Program-made: the position numbers and the translations under genes
Shown: one piece after another, positions 35,811 to 44,881 of the stretch
Numbering within the stretch: the first letter of the stretch is position 1
Layout of the letters: each line of letters begins with the position of its first letter
The notes under the pieces: model-generated
The model's input: the letters and a program-made list of their open reading frames with translations, nothing else
Told to the model about the DNA's origin: nothing
The model's database searches: none
Assembly: GCA_964390565.1 (NCBI GenBank)
Contig: CAYMII010000008.1
Span: 32,510 to 96,509, forward strand
DNA length: 64,000 nt
From: UBA8529 sp964390565
Lineage (GTDB): Bacteria > Bacteroidota > Bacteroidia > Bacteroidales > Tenuifilaceae
Direction of reading: 5' to 3'

Positions 35811-36350
35811 ATGATCGATAATCGCAAACTTGAAAATAAAGAATTGAATCGCAGATCGTTAGATGAGTTCAAAGAGACTAGCAAAACTCCTATTGTGGTC
35901 GTTCTCGATAACGTTCGTAGCTTAAATAATATCGGTTCCGTTTTTAGAACCTCAGATGCCCTTCTTATCGAAAAGATTGTGCTTTGCGGTATTACTGGAA
36001 CACCTCCCAATAAAGAAATTCATAAAACAGCTCTTGGAGCTGAAGATTCAGTTGCATGGGAGTATTTTGAAAATAATATTGATGCAATCAAATCTCTAAA
36101 AGAGAATGGTTACAGAATTGTCTCGCTTGAGCAAACGGTTGGAAGCATTGATTTAATGAAATACCAACCATCTTCTAACTTTAAATATGCTTTGGTTTTT
36201 GGAAACGAGCTAAGAGGGGTTGAACAAGAAGTAATCGATATGTCCGATGAATGCATTGAAATACCTCAATTTGGGACGAAGCATTCTTTCAACATCTCCG
36301 TTTCGGCAGGGATTGTTCTTTGGGACTTCTTCTCTAAACTCAATAAATAA
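35811..36350 (+). CDS. SpoU/TrmH-family RNA 2'-O-methyltransferase
   Basis: A 179-aa SPOUT-class methyltransferase. The three SPOUT motifs are present: motif 1 LDNVRSLNNIGSVFRTSDAL (about residues 33-52), motif 2 LVFGNELRGVEQEVID (about 129-144) and motif 3 IEIPQFGTKHSFNISVSAGI (about 150-170). These make the knotted SAM site. The small size without an N-terminal substrate domain fits TrmH/TrmL-like tRNA enzymes; the exact RNA target is not decidable. Divergent from sucC and ended by a perfect 13-bp hairpin. Confidence 0.92.
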   Translation: MIDNRKLENKELNRRSLDEFKETSKTPIVVVLDNVRSLNNIGSVFRTSDALLIEKIVLCGITGTPPNKEIHKTALGAEDSVAWEYFENNIDAIKSLKENGYRIVSLEQTVGSIDLMKYQPSSNFKYALVFGNELRGVEQEVIDMSDECIEIPQFGTKHSFNISVSAGIVLWDFFSKLNK

Positions 36351-36376
36351 AGTATTAATCAATACATATTAAAACA

Positions 36377-36406
36377 AAAGAGGCTGCTCAAATGAGCAGC
36401 CTCTTT
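36377..36406. terminator. Bidirectional terminator, perfect 13-bp stem
   Basis: AAAGAGGCTGCTC, AAAT, GAGCAGCCTCTTT between the convergent TrmH and lipoprotein genes. Confidence 0.88.
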
Positions 36407-36425
36407 ATATTTTAAATCGTACTAT

Positions 36426-38141
36426 TTACTGAACAATAGCTTTGAAAGCATCGTTTTGGAAATAGTTACGGAATTCTTGGTCGTTAATAGCGCGAGCCTT
36501 TAAAGTACCGTCTTTCTCAATAGCGGTACGAAGGTTAGTAAGCACCATTGCTTCATCAGTCATGCGAGCACCAACAATTGCTAAGCCATAGAAACCTTTT
36601 GCAGTTTCAACTTTAGCAAAAGTATTCTTAGCAGCATCAGTTTTGCCAGTTAATAATAATGACAAACCTTGGTTGAAAGAATCAGAACCAGCAAGGTACT
36701 CAACAGCAGCGGGGTATTGGTTCTTAATAACAGCAATGATACCTAGGTTATATTTTACATCTGGACCAGCGTTGGTTGCAGAAGCAAATAGTTTCTCAGC
36801 ACCGTCAACATCACCTTCAAGTAAAGCAACACAACCGCGGTTGTTAAGGATTGAAGGCTCGTTTGATTCAGCAGCTTTAGCTAGAGCAACTTTAGCGTTA
36901 GCTAAATCTTTCTTTACTAAGTATAAGTAAGCAACGTTATTGATAGCACGAACATCGTTGAACTTCTCAGCAACCTTATTGTAAACCTCAATCTTCTTGT
37001 CAGCATCAGCAATTAAAGTAACACCATACATAATCTCTTCTAGTTTAAGACTATCATATGTATTACCTTCAATCATCGCCTTAAGTTGATCATCAGAATA
37101 ACCAACAAGGTTGATGTTTGCAGTCATCTTAGAACGACGTAATTGAGGAAGAATTTTCTCAGCAAGAACTAAATAAACTTTTGATAAATTCTTAATTTCT
37201 TTCTCGCGAACAGCTGGATCAGAGTACATAGAAAGAACGCGAAGAATAAGCTCTTTATCTTGAACGTCAGAAGCACCAACTGCTGTTTGGAAACCGTCCC
37301 AGTCTTCAGAAGTTGTTTGAACTGTTACATAGTTTTTATCCTTGGTTTCAACTTTAGCTTTTTTGAAAATATCAGCTAACCATTTTTCAGTGGTTTTTCC
37401 ACGCTCAGTTGAAAGTTTAGCATTGTCATCTTCTGGACCATCTGGAGAAGCATAAGCAGAAACGCTAACACCTTTAAATTCTTTTGTAGAATCAACTACT
37501 GATTTTGCAATAAAATCTTGAAGCATTTTAACCTCTTCTTTGGTTAGCTCAGATTTACGAACATCAGCCTTAGAGATTACAAAGTTAATTTGACCTTCTT
37601 TCTTATCAGGAGTAATTCTTTGGAAATTATTTCCTTTTAACATAGTTGGTTTAGGATCCATGTCAACCATTTTATAGGTTGCAAGAATACCATCAACTAC
37701 TTTATATGGAGCATCGAAAGGAATTTTCTTGTCTTTGTAAGTGATAACGAAGCGTAACTCAAGGTGAGATTTAAACATCTCATCTTTATAGTCAAACTCT
37801 ACTTCGTGTTTAACGCTACCACCAGCCTCATAATTGATAACTTGGTTGTTAGCTTGAACATCCTCACCTTGAAGAACTTTAACTGCTAAAGGAAGTTCAC
37901 CACCTTGATAAACTAATACAGGGGTTACATCAACAATAGCTTTTTTGTTAAAATACTTTGCAGGAATTGTGCCTTCAATAGTAACTTTTACTTTATTACC
38001 ATGCACTTCCATTGGAGTTGGAGTTGCTTTAAACTTCAATCCTTCGGGGAGTTGTTTCATCTTTTCAACACCACCGCAAGCTGCTAAAATAAGAGCGGCC
38101 ACAGCGATGAATGCTAGATGTTGGAACCTGATTTTTTTCAT
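36426..38141 (-). CDS. TPR-containing lipoprotein with an OmpA-like region
   Basis: A 571-aa lipoprotein. The signal peptide ends in LILAAC (lipid-modified Cys about residue 22) followed by GGVEK, so there is no strongly acidic surface-export signal. The N-terminal third is beta-rich, and about 195-260 holds a stretch resembling an OmpA-type fold (VSAYASPDGPEDDNAKLSTE, RGKTTEKWL). The C-terminal half is helical repeat: NNVAYLYLVKKDLANAKVAL and NNRGCVALLEGDVDGAEKLF are TPR-like. Codons look restricted, as in abundant envelope proteins. I do not recognise a named function; a peptidoglycan-contacting or assembly role is inference. Promoter box at 38191-38198. Confidence 0.8.
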   Translation of the reverse strand: MKKIRFQHLAFIAVAALILAACGGVEKMKQLPEGLKFKATPTPMEVHGNKVKVTIEGTIPAKYFNKKAIVDVTPVLVYQGGELPLAVKVLQGEDVQANNQVINYEAGGSVKHEVEFDYKDEMFKSHLELRFVITYKDKKIPFDAPYKVVDGILATYKMVDMDPKPTMLKGNNFQRITPDKKEGQINFVISKADVRKSELTKEEVKMLQDFIAKSVVDSTKEFKGVSVSAYASPDGPEDDNAKLSTERGKTTEKWLADIFKKAKVETKDKNYVTVQTTSEDWDGFQTAVGASDVQDKELILRVLSMYSDPAVREKEIKNLSKVYLVLAEKILPQLRRSKMTANINLVGYSDDQLKAMIEGNTYDSLKLEEIMYGVTLIADADKKIEVYNKVAEKFNDVRAINNVAYLYLVKKDLANAKVALAKAAESNEPSILNNRGCVALLEGDVDGAEKLFASATNAGPDVKYNLGIIAVIKNQYPAAVEYLAGSDSFNQGLSLLLTGKTDAAKNTFAKVETAKGFYGLAIVGARMTDEAMVLTNLRTAIEKDGTLKARAINDQEFRNYFQNDAFKAIVQ

Positions 38142-38190
38142 AATCTACGTATTTTTTGTTTGGTTTTTTATCCTTAAGTATACAGACTTA

Positions 38191-38198
38191 CAAACATA
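38191..38198 (-). promoter_or_regulatory. -7 box for the TPR lipoprotein
   Basis: The minus strand reads TATGTTTG, 49 bp before the ATG at 38141. Confidence 0.5.
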
Positions 38199-38251
38199 CT
38201 ACTCTTTTCGCAAAAAAAGAAAGGATATGTTTTAAAAAATTGGAATCATCA

Positions 38252-38881
38252 CTAAAAAGTGACCGTATGCATCCCTTTTGAATAGGTTTTGTCAAAAATT
38301 GCAGCCTTAAGTTTAAGATAATCAGCCGAATTTGAAACAAAATCGATGTTTGATGTATCGATAATAAGGAAAGTGTACTCAGGATGCTGCCTAAAGAAAT
38401 CGAAATATCCCTTTTGAATTTCCTCTAGATATTCTGCTGATATAGTTTGCTCATACTCCCTTCCCCTATTGTGAATATTCTCCAAAAGCCTATTTGTAGG
38501 CAAATGTAGGTAAACGTATAGATCTGGTTTAGGGATTGAGTTGTATATTATTTCAAATACTTGTCGGTATAAGTTATACTCATCACCGCTCAACGTGTTT
38601 TTTGCAAAGATGAGCGACTTCATGAAAAAATAATCGGCAATAAGAAGCGATTGGAAAAGTGGAACAGACCTTAAATCGTCGTTTAGCTGTTTATACCTAT
38701 CGGCCAAAAAGGATAGCTCCAGTGTAAAGCTATACCGTTCTGGGTTACTATAGAATTTTGGTAAAAACGGATTATCAGCAAACCGCTCAAGCACAAGTTT
38801 TGCATTAAAATCATTTGCAAATTTTGTTGCAAGAGTAGTCTTGCCTGCACCAATATTTCCCTCAATTACAAGATATTGCAT
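38252..38881 (-). CDS. Deoxynucleoside kinase
   Basis: A 209-aa salvage kinase that phosphorylates deoxynucleosides. The P-loop is at residues 7-15 (EGNIGAGKTT). LVLERFADNPFLPKFYSN contains the base-catalytic Glu and the nucleoside site, and the LID-like region is NIHNRGREYEQTISAEYLEEI. The family comprises dGuo/dAdo kinases and their relatives; the base specificity cannot be read. The gene lies between two envelope genes on the same strand, and a terminator separates it from the upstream peptidase gene. Confidence 0.92.
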   Translation of the reverse strand: MQYLVIEGNIGAGKTTLATKFANDFNAKLVLERFADNPFLPKFYSNPERYSFTLELSFLADRYKQLNDDLRSVPLFQSLLIADYFFMKSLIFAKNTLSGDEYNLYRQVFEIIYNSIPKPDLYVYLHLPTNRLLENIHNRGREYEQTISAEYLEEIQKGYFDFFRQHPEYTFLIIDTSNIDFVSNSADYLKLKAAIFDKTYSKGMHTVTF

Positions 38882-38900
38882 AAAATATTTCGAAAAACGA

Positions 38901-38930
38901 ATAAAAAAGGAGTTGGTTCCCCAACTCCTT
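38901..38930 (-). terminator. Terminator of the prolyl oligopeptidase gene
   Basis: Stem AAGGAGTTGG / CCAACTCCTT with loop TTCC. Read on the minus strand it runs into TTTTTTAT, 20 bp after the peptidase stop. Confidence 0.82.
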
Positions 38931-38950
38931 AGATATAATACGATTAAATT

Positions 38951-41065
38951 CTATTTTTTCAACTCTTCACCTAAATTGAAGAATGTAAATGCATACTTAT
39001 CGGCAGCTTCTTCAATTTGAATTGACGTTGGAGTTCCAGCACCATGACCAGCTCTAGTTTGTATTCTAATTAGTGACGGATTACGGCTAATACGCTGCTT
39101 ATCTTGAACTGTCGCAATATACTTATACGAATGGGCAGGTACCACTCTATCGTCTCTATCGGCAGTGAAAACCAAAATGGATGGATAGCGAACACCTGAG
39201 CGAACATTATGAATTGGAGAATACTTAAATAGATTGACAAACTGCATTGAATCAGCGCTTGTACCGTAATCGTTTGCCCAAAGGCTACCAATTGTAAACT
39301 TGTCGTAACGAAGCATGTCCATAACGCCAACCTCTGGTAAAGCAACCTTAAATAGTTCAGGGCGTTGGTTAACTACTGCTCCAATAAGCAATCCACCATT
39401 CGAAGCACCCTCAATGGCCAATTTTCGAGGAGTTGTATAGTTTTCTTTAATAAGATACTCAGCCGCTGCAATAAAATCATCGAATACGTTTTGTTTATTC
39501 AATTTAGTTCCTGATTTATACCAGTTCTCACCATACTCGCCACCTCCGCGTATATTTGCTTGTACATAAATTCCTCCATTTTCAAGCCATAATAACCTTT
39601 CAATGCTGAAATTAGGGAGTAGGTTCACATTAAAACCACCATAACCATAAAGCAAGGTTGGATTTTTTCCATTTAGTTCAATTCCTTTTTTGCAAACAAT
39701 AAACATTGGAACCTCTGTTTCATCCTTGCTCTTGTAGAATACTTGCTTGGTTTCGTAATCGTCGAAGTTAAAGTTGATTGCTGGTTTGAAAAACTCGGTT
39801 GATTTATTTGAGATTACATTGTATTTGTAAATTACTGTAGGCACTGTAAATGATGAGAAAGAATAGAATGCTATTGAATCTTGCTGATTGCCGCTAATTC
39901 GGTTAAATACGCCAAGTGTTGGGAAGTTAATCTCATTAACCTTTTCACCAGCAATGTTGAAAACCTCAACCTTGCTTTTTGCATCCTGTATGTAACTCGC
40001 AACGATTTTATCACCAATTAGGTAGCAATTCTCAAGAACTTCTTTTTTCTCGGGTAAAATATCGCGCCAATTTCCAACGTCTAGGGTGTTTACGTTAATC
40101 TTGATAAGTTTATATTTTGGCGCCTTGTAGTTTGTAAGAACAATAATATTATCGTTGATATCATCAAGAACCCTATATTCAAACTCATAACCAGTGGTTA
40201 ACTTGCTAAACCCATCATTTGTTGTGAGGTTCTTAATGTATAATGAGTTTCCAAATGTTGATTCGGCCTCGTAAACGATTAAGTATTTCTCGTTACTTGT
40301 AACTTGAGATGTGAAAACTAGATTTGGTGCTTCGCTATTACCAAGAATAACCTCGTCTTTATCCTGAGTATCGCCTAGTTTATGGTAGTATATCTTTTGA
40401 TACTGGTTAACGCCCATAAGCCCTTTCCCATCCTTTGGAGCATCGTAACGGCTATAGAAGAATCCTTCCTTAAACCATGACATATCAGAAAACTTAACCC
40501 AATTGAGTTCATCTGCAAGCACATTGCCAGTTGCTAAATCTAAAACCTTGATTTTCCTCCAATCAGAACCACCATCAGCAATAGCATAAGCTAAATACTT
40601 CCCATTTTTCGATACGCTAATATCCGACACGGCAACGGTGCCATCAGCACTTAGTTTATTTGGATCAAGAACAACTTTTGGCTCAGACTCCAATGTCTCT
40701 TGCATAAAAAGGACAGCCTGATTTTGACCTGGCTCTTTTTTATAAAAGAAATATTTGCCCCCTTCCTTAAACGGAGTTGACATTGTAGTATAATTCCAAA
40801 GACTAGTTAACCTATCCTTTATGCTTGCTCTGTATGGAATTTTATTTAAATACTCGTTGGTTACAGCATTTTGCTCTTTAACCCATTCAGCAACCTCTGC
40901 TGTTGAGTCGTTCTCGAGCCAACGATAAGGGTCGTTTACTTTAACGCCAAAATAGGTATCCACAACATCAACCTTTTTGGTTTTAGGATACTTAGCACCG
41001 TTTCTGTAACACGACATAGTAATTAGAAGAATAGCAGCAAAAAATATGGTGATTAACTTTTTCAT
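38951..41065 (-). CDS. Prolyl oligopeptidase, exported
   Basis: S9 family serine peptidase that cuts short peptides after proline. I start it at ATG 41065 (MKKLITIFFAAILLITMSC, 704 aa); the frame upstream runs past the promoter box. The signal peptide ends at a cysteine (MSCYRN), so it is probably a lipoprotein, although the lipobox is loose. Residues about 30-400 are the propeller domain. The catalytic serine lies in IEGASNGGLLIGAV, the aspartate in FTADRDDRVVPAHS and the histidine in RAGHGAGTPTS. Bacteroidota often keep such enzymes in the periplasm to use peptides. Confidence 0.95.
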   Translation of the reverse strand: MKKLITIFFAAILLITMSCYRNGAKYPKTKKVDVVDTYFGVKVNDPYRWLENDSTAEVAEWVKEQNAVTNEYLNKIPYRASIKDRLTSLWNYTTMSTPFKEGGKYFFYKKEPGQNQAVLFMQETLESEPKVVLDPNKLSADGTVAVSDISVSKNGKYLAYAIADGGSDWRKIKVLDLATGNVLADELNWVKFSDMSWFKEGFFYSRYDAPKDGKGLMGVNQYQKIYYHKLGDTQDKDEVILGNSEAPNLVFTSQVTSNEKYLIVYEAESTFGNSLYIKNLTTNDGFSKLTTGYEFEYRVLDDINDNIIVLTNYKAPKYKLIKINVNTLDVGNWRDILPEKKEVLENCYLIGDKIVASYIQDAKSKVEVFNIAGEKVNEINFPTLGVFNRISGNQQDSIAFYSFSSFTVPTVIYKYNVISNKSTEFFKPAINFNFDDYETKQVFYKSKDETEVPMFIVCKKGIELNGKNPTLLYGYGGFNVNLLPNFSIERLLWLENGGIYVQANIRGGGEYGENWYKSGTKLNKQNVFDDFIAAAEYLIKENYTTPRKLAIEGASNGGLLIGAVVNQRPELFKVALPEVGVMDMLRYDKFTIGSLWANDYGTSADSMQFVNLFKYSPIHNVRSGVRYPSILVFTADRDDRVVPAHSYKYIATVQDKQRISRNPSLIRIQTRAGHGAGTPTSIQIEEAADKYAFTFFNLGEELKK

Positions 41066-41102
41066 AGAAGTTAAATTTTCATTTACACACTTACTTAAAA
41101 TA

Positions 41103-41110
41103 CAAAAATA
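41103..41110 (-). promoter_or_regulatory. -7 box for the prolyl oligopeptidase gene
   Basis: The minus strand reads TATTTTTG, 37 bp before ATG 41065; it lies inside the longer open frame and so supports the shorter start. Confidence 0.5.
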
Positions 41111-41200
41111 CAATAATGTTTCAAATTTAATAATTTGTTATCACTTTCATTTTACAATTGCTACTTCAGTAGTTGTGAAATGCTAAAATATAAAGACAAA

Positions 41201-41222
41201 AAAAGGAGGTCACCCTCCTTTT
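41201..41222 (-). terminator. Terminator of pnp
   Basis: GGAGG, TCAC, CCTCC with A and T flanks; on the minus strand the stem is followed by a run of seven T, 23 bp after the pnp stop. Confidence 0.8.
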
Positions 41223-41245
41223 CTTATTGTTATGAAAATCTTTTA

Positions 41246-43396
41246 CTATTCTTTTTTCTTTTCAATTTCTGGATTATTCCTTACTGGTTTAGGGAGTAAT
41301 GCTTTACGTGATAGTTTATATTTACCTGATTTTTGATCTATCTCGATAAGTTTTACTTCAACCATATCACCCTCTTTGAGAACATCTTCAACTTTCTCAA
41401 CACGATTCCAATCAATCTCAGAGATATGAAGTAATCCATCTTTACCTGGCATAATTTCTACAAATGCACCAAAAGCAAGGATAGATTTAACTTTACCTTT
41501 ATAAATTTCGCCAACCTCAGGTACTGCAACGATGCCTTTTATCCATCTAACAGCAGCGTCGCGCGATTCTGCATTAACAGCAAAAACATTAACAATACCG
41601 TTATTGTTAACCTCTTCGATGTTGATTGTAGCACCTGTTTCGCGCTGAATTTCTTGAATTACTTTACCTCCTGGGCCAATAACCGCGCCAATCGATTCGC
41701 GTGGGATTAAAAACTGCTCCATTCGTGGTGCATGAGGCTTAAGGTCAGCCTTAGGTTCTGAGATAACTTCAAGCATTTTACCTAAGATATGAAGTCTTCC
41801 TTCATGAGCTTGCTGAAGTGCTTTAGCAAGTACTTCGTATGGAAGGCCATCAACCTTGATATCCATTTGAGTAGCTGTAATACCATCCTTGGTTCCAGCA
41901 ACCTTAAAGTCCATATCACCTAAATGATCTTCGTCGCCTAGGATATCAGAAAGAACTGCAAATTTCTTGCTACTGCTATCAGTAATTAAACCCATTGCAA
42001 TACCTGAAACAGGTTTCTTCATTTTAATACCCGAATCCATAAGAGCCAAAGTACCCGCACAAACAGTCGCCATAGATGATGAACCGTTCGATTCAAGGAT
42101 ATCGCTTACAATACGAATTGCATACGGATTTTCGGTACCCGAAGGAACCATACTTTTTAACGCACGATGGGCCAAATTTCCATGTCCAATTTCACGACGG
42201 CTTATACCACGTGCAGCTTTTGCTTCACCTGTAGAGAATGGAGGGAAATTATAGTGTAATGTAAATTTCTCGGTTCCTTTTACGAGTACTTCATCCAACA
42301 TCTTCTCATCAAGTTTTGTACCTAGGGTAACAGAGGTAAGTGACTGGGTTTCACCACGGGTAAAAAGGGCAGAACCGTGTGTCATAGGGAGAAAATCAAC
42401 CTCACAAGTAATGGTTCTTATCTCGTCAGTTTTGCGACCATCTAGACGAACACCTTCATCAAGAATCATATTACGCATTGCCTCTTTCTCAACTGCATGG
42501 TAATAACGATTAACTAAAAATGTTTTTGCTTCACGATCCTCTTCGGACATTGTTTCGATAAACTCCTTCTTAACAGCCGAGAAAGCATCCGATCTTTCGT
42601 GCTTTGGAAGTACAGATTTTGCAACCTTGTACACCTTATCGTAGCAAAATTTATGAACAGCAGCTTTTAGCTCCTCATCATTTGTTTCGTGACAGTATTG
42701 ACGTTTAACAACGCCAAGCTCTTTAGCCAGCTCAATCTGAGCAACGCACTGTTTCTTGATAGCTTCATGGGCAACTTTAATGGCTTCGAGCATTTCTGCT
42801 TCTGAAACCTCTTTCATCTCACCCTCAACCATCAAAATATTATCGTAGGTTGCACCAACAAGCATATCTAAATCTGCATTGGCAAGTTCTGTAAATGAAG
42901 GGTTGATAACAAGTTTACCGTTAATTCTTGCAACTCTAACTTCTGAAATTGGTCCATGGAATGGAACATCAGAAATAACGAGAGCTGCAGATGCGGCTAA
43001 CCCAGCAAGTGCATCGGGCATGATATCTTTTTCTGCTGAAATAAGGCTTATAGTAACAAATGTTTCAGCATGAAAATCTTCGGGGAAAAGTGGTCGTAAA
43101 GCACGATCAATAAGACGAGAAACAAGTATTTCAGAATCGGAAGGTCTAGCCTCTCTTTTCATGAAACCGCCCGGGAAACGACCATTGGCCGCATATTTCT
43201 CTTTATACTCTACGCTAAGGGGCATAAAATCAACATCTTCCTTAGCTTCTTTTGCGCTCACCACCGTGGCAAGCAGCATGGTGTTACCCATTCGAAGAAC
43301 AATCGATCCATCGGCTTGCTTAGCAAGTTTACCGGTTTCGAGGGTGATAACACGTCCATCGCCCAAATCAATCGTTTTCTGTACAACTTTAAACAT
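41246..43396 (-). CDS. pnp: Polynucleotide phosphorylase
   Basis: 3'-5' phosphorolytic exoribonuclease of RNA turnover. The 716-aa protein shows the full domain order: first RNase PH domain (GNTMLLATVVSAKEAKEDVD; FPGGFMKREARPSDSEILVS), helical linker, second RNase PH domain (THGSALFTRGETQSLTSVTL; SDILGDEDHLGDMDFKVAGT), a KH domain (about residues 563-625, IGAVIGPGGKVIQEIQRETG) and an S1 domain (about 630-700, GEIYKGKVKSILAFGAFVEI). It follows rpsO on the same strand, the classical rpsO-pnp order, with a terminator between them. Confidence 0.98.
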   Translation of the reverse strand: MFKVVQKTIDLGDGRVITLETGKLAKQADGSIVLRMGNTMLLATVVSAKEAKEDVDFMPLSVEYKEKYAANGRFPGGFMKREARPSDSEILVSRLIDRALRPLFPEDFHAETFVTISLISAEKDIMPDALAGLAASAALVISDVPFHGPISEVRVARINGKLVINPSFTELANADLDMLVGATYDNILMVEGEMKEVSEAEMLEAIKVAHEAIKKQCVAQIELAKELGVVKRQYCHETNDEELKAAVHKFCYDKVYKVAKSVLPKHERSDAFSAVKKEFIETMSEEDREAKTFLVNRYYHAVEKEAMRNMILDEGVRLDGRKTDEIRTITCEVDFLPMTHGSALFTRGETQSLTSVTLGTKLDEKMLDEVLVKGTEKFTLHYNFPPFSTGEAKAARGISRREIGHGNLAHRALKSMVPSGTENPYAIRIVSDILESNGSSSMATVCAGTLALMDSGIKMKKPVSGIAMGLITDSSSKKFAVLSDILGDEDHLGDMDFKVAGTKDGITATQMDIKVDGLPYEVLAKALQQAHEGRLHILGKMLEVISEPKADLKPHAPRMEQFLIPRESIGAVIGPGGKVIQEIQRETGATINIEEVNNNGIVNVFAVNAESRDAAVRWIKGIVAVPEVGEIYKGKVKSILAFGAFVEIMPGKDGLLHISEIDWNRVEKVEDVLKEGDMVEVKLIEIDQKSGKYKLSRKALLPKPVRNNPEIEKKKE

Positions 43397-43505
43397 ACAA
43401 TAATTCTTAAAATGAATATTAAAATCTATATAAACACACTATTAGATACTATTTCAAAAAACACGGCGTTGACTTTGATGTTCAAAAGCAGTGGTAAAGA
43501 ATTGC

Positions 43506-43535
43506 AAAAAAGGGCAATCATCGAATTGCCCTTTT
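43506..43535 (-). terminator. Terminator/attenuator between rpsO and pnp
   Basis: GGGCAAT, CATCGA, ATTGCCC with A and T flanks; on the minus strand the stem runs into TTTTTT, 14 bp after the rpsO stop. Confidence 0.82.
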
Positions 43536-43544
43536 CTGTTTTTT

Positions 43545-43817
43545 TTACTTTCTCAAGTTTAGCGCTTTTATAATAGCACGATATCTTTCGATATCACGTT
43601 CCTTAAGATAATCGAGTAGCCTTCTCCGCTTACCCACTAGCTTCAGCAGCGCACGTTGAGTACCATAGTCTTTTCTATGGGTTTTCAAATGCTCTGTGAG
43701 GTGGCTAATACGGTATGAAAATAACGCTATCTGGCTCTCAGGAGCGCCAGTATCGGTATTAGACTTTCCGTACTCGGTAAAAAATTCCATCTTCTTTTCT
43801 GCAGTCAAATAATTCAT
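43545..43817 (-). CDS. rpsO: Ribosomal protein S15
   Basis: Small-subunit protein that binds the three-way junction of 16S rRNA. I start it at ATG 43817 (MNYLTAEKKMEFFTEYGKS, 90 aa); the frame is open 26 codons further but that extension overlaps the promoter box. Family motifs are NTDTGAPESQIALFSYRI, HLKTHRKDYGTQRALLKLVG and the C-terminal RRRLLDYLKERDIERYRAII. It is followed by pnp after a terminator. Confidence 0.98.
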   Translation of the reverse strand: MNYLTAEKKMEFFTEYGKSNTDTGAPESQIALFSYRISHLTEHLKTHRKDYGTQRALLKLVGKRRRLLDYLKERDIERYRAIIKALNLRK

Positions 43818-43860
43818 AACACTGATAATTAGTGGGTATTTAAATGCGTGATTTAGGGCG

Positions 43861-43868
43861 CAAAGATA
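43861..43868 (-). promoter_or_regulatory. -7 box for rpsO
   Basis: The minus strand reads TATCTTTG, 43 bp before ATG 43817. Confidence 0.55.
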
Positions 43869-43990
43869 TAAAACTTTTTGATATAAAAAATGCAATAGCT
43901 GACCTAAAATATTTGCAACGCTATGAGAACTATTGCAATTACAGGGGATTTATACGAATAATTATTTGAAAAGTTTTTTAAAAACTACAC

Positions 43991-44878
43991 CTACTTGATA
44001 TACTCTTTAATTCTTTCGATTGAAGTTACTAATGGAGTTGGCTTATATCCTAAAATACTTATCGCTTTATCGATATTTAGGCTCGAATCGAGTGGGCGCT
44101 TTGCTGGTTCGGGTAGGTCTGTTGATTTAATGGGAATTAGCAGATCATCGTTGAGTTCAAATGCTGATGCAACCTTCTTGGATAGTTCGTAAACCGAAAT
44201 TCGTTCGCCACCGGAGATATTAAAAATCCCATCAATCTTTTTTTGAGCTAAGCTGATTATTCCATTCGCTAAATCATCGGCATCGGTAGGAGTTCGAAAC
44301 TGATCGGTTGGAACCTTAAAGGGTTTACCCTTTTTAAGATTATCGATTACCCTAAGTGCAATATTTGGTCGTGCAAGATGCTCATCATTCCCAATAACCA
44401 GCGAAGTTCTAACAATTGATGCTCCAATCTTTAAATCGAGAATGCTCTTTTCAGCCTCAACCTTAGTTTCCCCGTAATATGATAATGGTGAAGTAGCATC
44501 CTCTTCGGTATAGTTGCCTTTTAGCCCATCGAAAACAAAATCAGTTGAAAGGAAAATCATGTGTGACCCATAATCCCTGCAAGCAGCGGCAAGGCGACCT
44601 GTAACCTCAACGTTAACTTTTGAGGCGCTATACCTATCAGCCTCACAAGCATCGGGGCTTGCCATTGCCGCGCAATGGACGAGAACATCGGGTTTGAGGG
44701 TTTCTATGAGCTGATTCAAATCAGAATATACCAAATTGACGGTAAAGAAATTTGTGCTCGAATTGAACTGTACCTTCTTTTGCGACGTAGCGTAAATTTG
44801 ATGTTCGTTGTTTTTCTCAAGGGCTCGAATAAGCCTTCGTCCAACTAATCCATTTGCACCAGTTATTAAAAACTTCAT
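43991..44878 (-). CDS. RmlD-like dTDP-4-dehydrorhamnose reductase family
   Basis: A 295-aa extended short-chain dehydrogenase. The nucleotide loop is GANGLVGRRLI at residues 7-17, the catalytic Ser region is FLSTDFVFDGLKGNYTEED and the YxxxK is YYGETKVEAEKSI. The order matches RmlD/sugar-nucleotide reductases, but the rest of the dTDP-rhamnose set is absent, so it might also be a methionine adenosyltransferase beta-like relative. It lies 3 bp after the DUF2851 gene on the same strand and is cotranscribed with it. Confidence 0.85.
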   Translation of the reverse strand: MKFLITGANGLVGRRLIRALEKNNEHQIYATSQKKVQFNSSTNFFTVNLVYSDLNQLIETLKPDVLVHCAAMASPDACEADRYSASKVNVEVTGRLAAACRDYGSHMIFLSTDFVFDGLKGNYTEEDATSPLSYYGETKVEAEKSILDLKIGASIVRTSLVIGNDEHLARPNIALRVIDNLKKGKPFKVPTDQFRTPTDADDLANGIISLAQKKIDGIFNISGGERISVYELSKKVASAFELNDDLLIPIKSTDLPEPAKRPLDSSLNIDKAISILGYKPTPLVTSIERIKEYIK

Positions 44879-44881
44879 GAT

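Noticed and set aside
35738..36010. A 91-codon N-terminal extension of sucC
   Set aside because: It would overlap the divergent TrmH gene and has no ligase sequence; ATG 35737 gives the normal NIHEYQAK start.
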